Shown: piece after piece, positions 55,805 to 64,000 of the stretch
Layout of the letters: each line of letters starts with the position of its first letter
How positions within the stretch are numbered: the stretch's first letter is position 1
Assembly (NCBI GenBank): GCA_039621445.1
Contig: CP154954.1
Coordinates: 64,376,891 to 64,440,890, forward strand
Origin: Euglena gracilis
Lineage: Eukaryota > Euglenida > Euglenophyceae > Euglenales
Direction: 5' to 3'
DNA length: 64,000 nt
Program-made: the position numbers and the translations under genes
Notes under the pieces: model-generated
Seen by the model: only the letters and a program-made list of their open reading frames with translations
Told to the model about the DNA's origin: nothing
The model's database searches: none

Positions 55805-58800
55805 TGAGGGGCAACACACAAGGAAAAAAATGGGCACATAGAGTCAATTCCACGTGTGACATATGGAGTGCTCTGCATGTACAAAATCCCTTGTGCAAAT
55901 AATTAAAAACCATGCAAGAAAATGCAAATCTTCAGGTTTTTTGTCGATTTTGCAAAAAAAAACAAAAAAGGGGGTTTTAAAAACATGAATGTTATGGCGT
56001 GATTTTTTTTGCATGGCAAGTGTGGCAGCACCCACCACAACCCACTCCAGATCCCAAAGGAACCCCCCGTTGTGCAACCCATATCCCCCCAACCCAGACG
56101 CGGCTTCTACAATTGTTGGGCAGTGTTGAATGTCCTCAAGACGGCGTGGTAGATCTCGCTCCGGGGGAAGGGCCGTACGAGATGGCCCCCCACCCACCAC
56201 GGCATCGCAGAAGCGCAGAAAACTTTCCATGGCGCCTGAGGAAAAATTTGACCTAAAACTTAGTGGGGGATCGGAAGTCTGTATCCATTTTGTACTTTTA
56301 TGACAGTCGCATTGTTGCCATTACCGGGGCCCTTGGCCCAGGGTTCCATGAAAAGGGTCGGGCCACCCCTGAGGTCGGGGGGGGGGGGGGACACCCTCCA
56401 CAAACACAAACAAATTGGCCAGAGGTGGAAGAGAACACCAGGCCAGAAGACGGGATACAAGTAACCAAACAAACAAACAGCCGCATAGCAAACAGGGGGG
56501 GGGGGTCACTCTCCCCACCTAAACAGAGGCATGGCCCAAATTGACTGACCTTTGGCCCAGCACTTGCGCTGGGCTGAAACATTTTACTCCCAAATCGACC
56601 CAAAATGCACTTTTGGGCACTTTTTAGGCAAAAATTCTGTCAAGATTGTCCTGAAAGGCAGTCCAAAGCGCCAGAAGCAAAATGTTGACCTTTTGGGGGT
56701 CCTGGGGTCAGTCGGAAGCACCTTGGTCGGGGGGTCCAGACCCCTCCCCTGGGGGGTCAAAGGGGGGGGGGGACACCCCCACCAAAAGCCAGAAGTTTGG
56801 ACAGGGCACTCCTCAAACATACAACCCTGCCTTGGCCGCTCCCACCCACCCGTCACAGGGCTGCCATGCACAAGAGCTCAAATTGAATCACAATATGAGC
56901 AATGTGGGCATTGAGATGGTTGCCGGTACAGAATGGGGGTCCGAAAGTTGAAAGGCAAGCATTCCTTCTCCTTCCGCGTCCAAAATTTTAGTGGCCAGTG
57001 ACGGGCAGAGTTCCCAAGTCCAACAAAGTTTAACAGTTTTATAACGCAACAAAAAAAATTGGGAGGGTCAAAGGGTACGTCATGAAAGATTAGAGGGGGG
57101 CGTCCTTGCTTACAACAAAATAGCTCCCATGGTGTCCCAAAACGTTGGAATTGTCGAACAACGCCAAATAATACGTTGTAATAATTGATGGCATGAATAG
57201 GTAATGATCCAGATGCATTTGCGCAAGACCAAATAACGTCACACCCGTCGACATTGTATCAAAATAATGATGCAAATGGGCGTTCATTCGTTTCTGGCCC
57301 AACTGCTAACAAAAATAATTCTGTGCATTGATGGTGCAGCGCTGCACCTTGTAAGCATTTGGCCACATTCAGATGAATCAGAACCTCGGCTCGAGCCCGC
57401 AACCCTGCAATTGAAATCCAGGCAATGTGTCGGCAGAAGCAACTTTCCAAGACACAATAAAAAAAAACATCACAATGAACATGGGATCAGCCATGAAATA
57501 ATCACAACAATAATAAACCATCTTGCAGACTGCCCGGCCAAAAGGCAATGCTTCTTGGTCGGAGGAAGCGTGAAACTGACATGCGATTTAAAAAAAAACC
57601 AGGAGGAAGAAGAGGGGAAATTTGGAGACTGTGACAATAATGCAACAACTCGCAAATGATGGCAAAAAAAAAATGCTTTCAGGGTGATTTCCTTTGCAGA
57701 ATTGCGGAGGGGGGTGTACTCCACAAAAAAACTGAAAGCTAATTTGGGCAGATTCTGGCTCTTTGAGAGAGTGAGAAAATGAAAGGTGAGAAAATGCAGA
57801 AGCACCGATATGGTTGTCTGAGGCGGAGGAAGTGCGGAATCCGCATGCCTCATGTGCTGCACAGCGACGCCTTAATTGGCATACCGGGGATGTGGCCTTT
57901 GAAATCCGGGGGCTGCGTGGCGAAATGAATGTGCTGCCTCGTCATCGGGGACAACCCCGATTGCACTATTTCGCCCCATCGGCTGTAGAAGGTCCCTGCC
58001 AACAAGGGAAGGCTATTTTGGAAGGCTATCGCTTTGCAAAGAAACCGCATGAATACAACTGACTCGAACACTTGACTTTTTTTCTGGTGCTTCCATGGCA
58101 CTTCCGGACACTTCCCGGGTGGTTGTATAAAAATAACAGGTGGTCGTATAAAAATCCCAAACTCCAATGCCCACCACATCATGCAAAAACCCCCCCGTGG
58201 TCAACCCCACCCCAAACCAAACCTGACAATTGTATATCGCACTCACTGCCATGTCGCTGCCCACAGCCTAAGGCACATTCCAAAAAATTCAGACGGGCGC
58301 AACTCCCCAGTCCAGGACCACCCCCTCCCCCCTCTCAGTTAATGCCCTGGCAGCCCCCACCAGGCATATTCCCATACGGCCCCGGCCTGGGGGCCAGCCA
58401 GGCTTCGATTTAAGGGCAGGTGGGGGGGGGGGGTCGGACCCTCCTCCAGTCCAGGAGTGAGGGGGGACACCCTCCCCGGCTAAACAGTGGCGCGGTCCGG
58501 GTGACCGATTTTCGCGAGGCGCCGGACCGAAAAAAAAATTGACCCCCCCTCCCCACAAAACGGCCAAAAATGCCATTTTGGGCACTTTTTGGGCAAAAAA
58601 AAATGACAACAAATGCAAACAAGAATTTTCGCAAAGGAGGAACGGAAAATTTTGACCGTTTGGGGGGGGTCCCGGATGACTCCCCAGGTCGGTCCGGACC
58701 CCCTTGGCAGGTGGGGGGGTGGTCTGGACCCCCCTCCGGTCCGGGGGTGGGGGGGGGGCACCGCCCCACCTCAAACCCCGTACGTCCTCCTTATATTGAG

Positions 58801-61800
58801 CCCTGGGGCTAAACAAAATGACCATCAACTATTCCATTTTATTTAATTTGAAACAAAAATAATTTAAGCAAGGTAAATATTCCAAAAGTGTTTTTTTTGA
58901 GAAAAAACATACAACAAATACCTTTCAACGTGCACGTTACATTTTTTTTAAAAAAACAGTAGTTTTCCGACACAAAGTGGCAGGGAAGAAAAAATTTTCG
59001 GTTCCGGGATCCCAGACCCCCACTTGGCCCAGGAGGGGTGGAATCGGTCAACTGCACAACGACGAAAACGCAATGGCATGCCATGGATGCAGATGGGGGC
59101 ATCCTCAGCCCGGGTGATGGGTTGCAAGTGCAGTTCCGGCACCTCCAGGGAGTGCCCCTGCTGCGCGCAGATGAAAAGCGCTCCTGTGGACCGAACCATG
59201 GCAGACTCGGCCATTGCATTGGAGAAGGACAGGCAAAATCACTTTGTGGTGGGATGCAACAATACGACCCTTCAAAACGAACAAAAAAAAAGCCCATGAC
59301 TGTCGAATTCGAAGGTTCCAATTCAAATTGAAAACCAGCACAAGACAATTCCGAAAATACAATCCGTGAATCTCTGTGGTCTTGCAGATGGGAGCTGATT
59401 GACAGGTACACAACTCTGAAGAGTATACACCCAGTAAATACTGCTGCCAGAAAGGATATTCTGCCCTTTCGGGGGGGGGGGGTCGGAAATATGCCACCCT
59501 CTTGTCTGCCATAGGAAGGTGGCCGGTGACGCAAGGCTGAGGAGCACTGGATGCACGCCCAAGTGAATGAAGGGTGCAATGAATGTCCGAAACGCACTCT
59601 GGAAAAAGGGTTGAACAAAGACATTTTTAATTAATCAAAGGCTTAAATCCTCAGAAATTAGCCATTGGAGTGATAGAGTTGGGGTTAGTCTGTTGGAAAA
59701 GACAGAAACGCGGTGCCCGACAAAAGGGTTGCAATGACTATTTCTTTACAGCCTGTTTTACAGCTGTTAAAGATGTAATAGGATTTAAAATGTGTTGTGT
59801 GACTGAATTTGGACAATTGGCAAACAAACTGAAAATTACGTTATTGTGCAGTTGCTTCAATAACTTGCGCAGTTGCGCAAATCAGATTCCTTTCTTTTTT
59901 CCTATTCCTGTTCCTGGTGTTTTCTTCTCCTTTTCGTATTCAACACCCCCCCCGTCCCCCCCCGCCCACGGCAGAGTGTGTGAGGCAGACATAAGCAACC
60001 TTTGAAAAAATAAATCTGAACACAGATAGCAAAGAAAAATTGGTGAGAGGAAAACAAGAACAAAATAATTAGTACAAAAAGTTAAAATATATGGAGTTGG
60101 AAATGATTCCAAATATTTGTTGGCATGGCAAAAAAATGGCAATCAAATGCAAAGGGCATATTTTGTTATTCCTCGCCGTGTTTGCCTGAACGCCCGTCCC
60201 CTCTGGCAGCAGAGTGTGCCGACACAGACATATTTCCCCTTCGGCATCATTTCCTGTGAGAACCAGATGAGCAAAAGAAAAATCTGGTGAACACATGTGA
60301 CACAGAAAAAATAATGGTCAGTACAAAGAAAAGTAAAATATACATGGACATGTAAATGGATTGATCTGTTGGCACCATGCCAAACAAATGGCCAAATCCC
60401 ACCTCTGGCTGGGCAGTGATGATTGGGAAGCCTGAGGGGGGAGGGTTGGACCCCCAATGGAGGGGGAGGTGGGTTAGACCCCCTTCCAACCTATTCACCG
60501 ATTTTTTTGTGTATCATGTGTTCAGCAAGATTGTGTTTTGAATTTACCAAATAAAAATTTGGGTTCATTTATGTTCACCAAACTTTTTTCATCAAAAAAG
60601 TTTTGGGGACAAAGTGGCAGTCACGGCAGAAATGAACAATCTGTTCCATCTCTTCAAACATTCTTCCTGTTCTCTTACCGCCCAGCTGCCCTTTGGGCAG
60701 CTGTAAAATGAATAAAACTCAAATGTGTGGAGGTCCAAGGCTGGTAAAAGCTTTTGTCTGGAAAAGGGCTGCAGGCTGGTCGGCTGGACCTCCCACCCCT
60801 GGGGATGGGGTCAACTGTTTTTGAGCGACACCGTGCATCCCAACCCCCCCCCCTCGCCCAGTGGCCAAAATTAAATGAATCCCACCCTGCCGTAACGGAT
60901 TTTTCGCTTTTGGAGTCATTAAAGCGTTATTTTTTTGGAATTTTTGTATAATTGGAATATTTTTTTGCATTTTTGCAAATGAGTTTTTTGGAACACAGTT
61001 CGACCCCAGTTGGGGCCAGTTCCAGTCTGGGAATGCCTCTGGAGGAGGGGTCAGCCAGCAGCCATTTTCCAGCCAACTTTCTAAAAATTTTCGCCTCTGG
61101 CTTCAGTTCGGTTTCTGGCCCTTTGACTCTCCACAAAACCAAAAATTTTCCCGGCCCCTCAGTTTCGAGGTGACTGACTGAAGGTCCATCTCAGAGCCCT
61201 TCCCCGCTGTCCTGTTGTGAGCATTAAAACTCACCACTCGGTTTCACTTCTCAATCCTCTTGCCGAACCTCTCAACCTCCAACGCCGGTGCACCATAGAC
61301 TTTCTTCATTGGTCCACAATTTGTGGTCCGAGAGTCCGGGCAGGGGAAAACAAAAAAAGGCATTTTCAGAAATATCTTTTATGGGGTTTTCGCCGGTTTA
61401 GACCGTAAGAAAAAGGGTCTATTTTTGGGCCAAAATCTGTCAAATTTGGGGGGTCCCAGGTACCCTAGAGTGGTCGGTCCAGACTCCTTGGCAGGCAGAG
61501 GGGGATCTGGACCCCTCCTCCAGTCCTGGAGGGGAGGGAGGTGAGGGGGGGCACCCCCCTCCTTTACCTGGGCGGGGTGCTTTGTACTATGGGGTGCCTG
61601 CCCATTTCAAGCACATCCTTCCTGGGGGGAGTGTCGGTTTTGGGATTCAGCAATACCATTGCTTGCCGACCCTCAGGGGGGGGGGGGGGTTTCCACTTTC
61701 AAAAAACCTGTCAGTAACTTGTCCAAAGCCAGTCACCACTTCCTACCCCCCCCCCAGTCGGAAGTCCACTCGGCCAAAAATGGCTCAAAATCAATGGACT

Positions 61801-63932
61801 TCGGCCAAAAAGGACCCAAAAATTTTCAGGCGCTGGGTGGTCGATTGCCGTCCAGTCCTGGCGATCCCCTGGGAGGGTACAAAAACACTCCAAAAAAAAA
61901 TAGTCAGTCAGCCCCCCCCCCCAGAAGGTGGGGTCAGACACACCTTAAGCAATGATATGGTTCCCGCCCAGGCTGACCCATAACCCCCGGGGGTGGGTGG
62001 ATCGAAAATGCCCCGAGCGACTACTATGAAACAGAATGGTTGGTAAGCACACACAGGGGAGGGGTCATTATGGGTCCCGGCTTTGCGGCCGCAGACATGC
62101 TGCGGACACATTCAACCCTGCGATGCACACAATTTGATTAGCAGGGAAATAACACAAAAAAAGCAAAAAAAATACAGAAAGCTACAACAATTGTAGAAAG
62201 ATGCAAATTCTAGAGTAAGATGCAAACTGAAGTCCTTTGGAACCACCTCGGACTGAAAAAGTCCAGAATCAACAAAAAAAAAACAGCACTGAGGAAAAAG
62301 CCTGCAAAATGAGAAACCGCAGAAAAATCTGCATATTTTGTTTAAAAAACATGTCAACGTATGCAGGTAGCACAAAATGACAATTTCTGTGCTTATAAAT
62401 CATGCAGAAAATGAAAAACGATACTTGAACTCTCCCATCCACCTGGTACACCAAAACATTGCGAAGGCAAAGACTTTGCAAATTATCTGTCTCTCCGCGC
62501 CTGAACTTCAAAAACAGTGGGATTGAATGATTGAAAAGATTGGAAATTGCAAATACAAGGTCACGTGGTACAGTCTGAACTGAAATGTGGGGGATGAGAG
62601 AGGTGTGAAGCTTCAATGAGAAGAGGAAGGTAGCGAAGACCTTGGTCCTCGCGCAGACGGTATCGCTGCTTTGAGTCAGCTGCAACTAGAGCGCTGCACA
62701 AACAACAGGTTGGCGAGTGGGCAAAAAGACTGCCAATAAACGAACAATTAAGAGAAAGAAACACCACTTCAAACGTTCCGCTTGAACCACACAAAATAGC
62801 CATCGATTTTTCCATTTTCTTTAACTTTAAACAAAAGGCTTTTTAAAGCAAGGGAAATGTTGCAAAAGTGGTTTTTTTTTTGGTAGGGAGACAAACAGTA
62901 GCCTTCAACATATACACAACCTTTTACAAAAAGAAATATCACTCTCCCCACAGTATTTTTCAATTTCACCTTTTTTAAAAAAAATTCCCGACTTGATCCA
63001 TCTTTGAAAAATTTCGGTGTTTCTTTTGCCTTTTGGTTCTCGAATGGTTCTTGATTTATTAGTTAAATTTCAGTTAGTTTTTGTTCAGTTGCACTTCAGT
63101 TGTCCCACTCTGTCTCCCTGCAATGTGAATCAATGAGGAAGCGTGGTCCTGTGATGTGGGTGGTACAGATCACTTGCGCACCCAGATGAGAGCACACGTG
63201 ATGTCCTGGGTGGTCAACCCAGAGAAGTCACGGCGTTTGAGTATCTCCGCCAGGGGGACATAGCCGTCGCGCTCCATCGGCAGCCCGGCCAGGCCTTTGC
63301 TTCAGGACCTGGAGGGAGGTTCTGGGACTCCACTAGCTTGAGCCGACTTCCACAAGCTGGGCCCCTCCCGCCCTCCAGGGGTCCCAACTGGGAAAAATTT
63401 CCTTGGCGCTTGGAACAGGTGTTTGTAATATTGGTTTTTCTGCCAATTTTGTCCAAAAAAAAGCCAAAAAAAACAGGGAGCTTTGACAGGTTCTTAATCA
63501 ACAAAACTTTTTGGTGTTTCGTGCCAGTGGCCGAGGGAGGTGCTGCAAATCCTGAACAGGGGTTTTTTTAAGACTGGGTTGGAGGGGGGGTCCCCCCACC
63601 CACCCACCCCCTGGGGGGCCCCCGGGGGGGGGGGGTCCCGGGGGACCCACAAAAAAATGGCCGGAAATCGCGAAAAAAAATGCTATAGTAGCACTTTTTC
63701 CAGCGCTTTCGGCGCCGAAAAGTATATCCCACCCCCCTCCGGGGGGACCCCCCCCCCCGGGGGGGGGGGGCTCGGCCGGACCCACCCACCCTACCCCCCC
63801 TCCCCCCCCCAGGGTCCACGACTAAAAAAACCGCTGATCCTGAAGCAGAGGCCTGAGCCCAGCCTGACGGGCGCCGTGCCGCAACAAGTACGACAACCTC
63901 CGACCAATCTCAACTCGTCGGTCCTCCTCACG
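55676..63932 (-). CDS. TPT1: tRNA 2'-phosphotransferase, Tpt1/KptA family (whole gene)
   Basis: Tpt1 moves the 2'-phosphate left at a ligated tRNA splice junction onto NAD+. Seven minus-strand exons give, in order: RRLSYLLRHGARQAGL, LPMERDGYVPLAEILKRRDF, ALVAADSKQRYRLREDQ, GALFICAQQGHSLEV...ICIHG, TFYSRWGEIVQSGLSPMTRQ plus HIHFA, LEWVVVGAATLAM, and ALFRSGNDVILTRG to a TGA. Order and spacing match the family throughout. The Arg-His pair (LLRH) is present. The Arg expected in the I-R-A-x-Q-G-H-S motif is Cys. The exons total about 560 bp in 8.3 kb. The true start is probably upstream of 63,932, so the N-terminus may be missing. Confidence 0.9.
56012..56053 (-). CDS. TPT1: Tpt1 42-bp exon
   Basis: Encodes DLEWVVVGAATLAM, the strand-helix between the GM and DGM motifs of the family. 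The intron before it starts CCAATTAAGG and ends CCTTTGG, and the one after it starts CAAAAAAAATC with a T-run near its end: complementary ends, no GT-AG on at least one side. Confidence 0.75.
56339..56829 (+). mobile_element. hAT-like element, family C, copy 4
   Basis: 491 bp, starting CAGGGTTCCATGAAAAGGG and ending AAACATACAACCCTG. Perfect flanking octamer CCTTGGCC at 56,331-56,338 and 56,830-56,837. Core with CCTAAACAGAGGC, CACTTGCGCTGGGCTGAAA and AAAATGCACTTTTGGGCAC. Lies in a Tpt1 intron. Confidence 0.85.
57880..57995 (-). CDS. TPT1: Tpt1 exon, HIHF motif
   Basis: Encodes TFYSRWGEIVQSGLSPMTRQ, HIHFATQPPDFKGHIPGM. The G-L-S-x-M-x-R-x-H-I-H motif is the family hallmark. With the preceding exon it forms the conserved HGT tripeptide across the splice. 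The intron upstream begins TGCCA and ends TGGCA near its edges. Confidence 0.92.
58399..58805 (+). mobile_element. Family-C element, copy 5
   Basis: 407 bp, starting CAGGCTTCGATTTAAGGGC and ending CCTCCTTATATTGAGCCCTG. Flanking octamers match only 5 of 8 (GGGCCAGC / GGGCTAAA), so this may be older. The core has GGTCGGACCC, GGCGCCGGACCGAAAA and CCAAAAATGCCATTTTGGGC. Lies in a Tpt1 intron. Confidence 0.7.
59081..59190 (-). CDS. TPT1: Tpt1 exon, QGHS motif with Arg-to-Cys
   Basis: Encodes STGALFICAQQGHSLEVPEL, HLQPITRAEDAPICIHG. The family has I-R-A-N-Q-G-H-S here, with the Arg one of four catalytic residues known for Tpt1. This copy reads TGC (Cys), one C-to-T change from CGC. That could mean a catalytically altered or dead allele, transcript editing or a sequence error. 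Confidence 0.9.
59640..62630. other. Tpt1 intron, no exon recognised
   Basis: AT-rich intronic DNA. It contains a CCAGTCAC/GTCAGT repeat copy (61,680-61,800), a family-C core fragment (61,460-61,570) and the GGGGTGCCTGCCCA motif (61,590). No exon-like segment between the QGHS and SKQRY exons of Tpt1. Confidence 0.5.
62640..62692 (-). CDS. TPT1: Tpt1 exon, SKQRY
   Basis: Encodes ALVAADSKQRYRLREDQ, matching the family's VVxxNDKQRF motif. The GCTCT at its start also ends the previous exon; keeping one copy gives the right frame, so the intron is bounded by a 5-bp direct repeat. Confidence 0.88.
63189..63281 (-). CDS. TPT1: Tpt1 exon, DGYV motif
   Basis: Encodes LPMERDGYVPLAEILKRRDF, SGLTTQDITCAL: the conserved D-G-Y-V and helix that follow the Arg-His segment. 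Joined to the previous exon, the reading is RQAGL-PMERDGYV, as in the family. Confidence 0.93.
63290..63855 (-). mobile_element. Tpt1 intron 1, a MITE-type intron
   Basis: CAGGCCTTTGCTTCAGGA at one end is inverted at the other (17 of 18). Flanking octamers AGCCCGGC / AGCCCAGC match at 7 of 8. Removing it with one octamer restores RHGARQAGL-PMERDGYV. Without the nested element and its extra duplication it would be 278 bp. No GT-AG at the junctions. Confidence 0.88.
63557..63836 (+). mobile_element. hAT-like MITE, family A, nested in Tpt1 intron 1
   Basis: 280 bp, starting CAGGGGTTTTTTTAAGAC and ending ACGACTAAAAAAACCGCTG. Perfect flanking octamer ATCCTGAA at 63,549-63,556 and 63,837-63,844. 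The octamer lies in the terminal inverted repeat of the host intron, so one mobile intron has landed in the end of another. Confidence 0.92.
63856..63932 (-). CDS. TPT1: Tpt1 exon, catalytic Arg-His
   Basis: Encodes REEDRRVEIGRRLSYLLRHG, ARQAG. L-S-Y-L-L-R-H is the N-terminal Tpt1 signature containing catalytic Arg and His. It is preceded by GTTGCCTTTTCGCAG, a good acceptor for an intron or a spliced leader; no ATG is in frame here, so a further 5' exon is expected beyond the window. Confidence 0.93.
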
Positions 63933-64000
63933 CTGCGAAAAGGCAACAACTCTTTTTTTTTTTCACAGGGGAGAAATGTGGGGAGGGCGTCCAGACAAAA

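Noticed and set aside
58399-58805. A perfect target duplication for family-C copy 5
   Set aside because: Only 5 of 8 bases match; kept as an element without a claimed duplication.
63541-63960. A plausible plus-strand exon reading WPREVLQILKQRPEPSLTG after removing the MITE
   Set aside because: The minus strand of the same DNA reads LSYLLRHG, the Tpt1 signature, and joins in frame to the DGYV exon; the plus frame is its shadow.

Overview
This looks like nuclear DNA of a photosynthetic euglenid (Euglena-like). (1) Genes are scattered as short GC-rich exons, 40-230 bp, with strongly G/C third positions, in a sea of repeats. (2) Two genes could be followed exon by exon, both on the minus strand. 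One is a plant/algal-type heme oxygenase whose first exons suggest a bipartite plastid presequence. The other is a Tpt1/KptA tRNA 2'-phosphotransferase. (3) Some introns are ordinary GT-AG. Many others lack GT/AG and instead have complementary termini, often with a direct repeat at the two junctions, which is the known signature of euglenid 'nonconventional' introns. No search was run, so the organism call is inference (about 0.65). A dinoflagellate, which also u​ses bipartite presequences, is the main alternative.

Layout. 1-8 kb: repeats, several with terminal inverted repeats (TIRs), and a 3-kb composite element (5.0-8.1 kb). 8.4-27 kb: coding islands, mostly minus strand, with C-terminal exons ending at 10,368 and 19,037 and a conventional two-exon segment at 25.6-26.8 kb. 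27.1-28.3 kb: a 1.2-kb GT-rich microsatellite. 28,518-40,632: a 12.1-kb segment with a perfect 17-bp TIR and a perfect 8-bp flanking duplication; it holds minisatellites, diverged tandem copies and at least one host-like terminal exon. 41.7 kb: a candidate plus-strand exon. 42.16-50.2 kb: heme oxygenase gene. 51.4-54.3 kb: a tandemly duplicated block with a 162-bp satellite. 54.3-55.2 kb: broken Ty3/gypsy remnants. 55.68-63.93 kb: Tpt1 gene.

Main result. At least eight insertions in the window have TIRs starting CAGGG/CAAGG/GGCAG and identical 8-bp flanking duplications; others match at 5-7 of 8. This is the hAT-transposon signature. Several are themselves introns or interrupt exons. Removing the element plus one duplication copy restores the reading frame and the expected protein, as in the 85-bp heme oxygenase intron and in Tpt1 intron 1, which carries a second such element nested in its own TIR. 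The window therefore suggests that euglenid nonconventional introns are, or derive from, hAT-like MITEs.

Long open frames across G/C runs and GT/CA tracts are not genes and are left out. Exon ends are given to a few bases where homology or repeats fix them, and approximately elsewhere.
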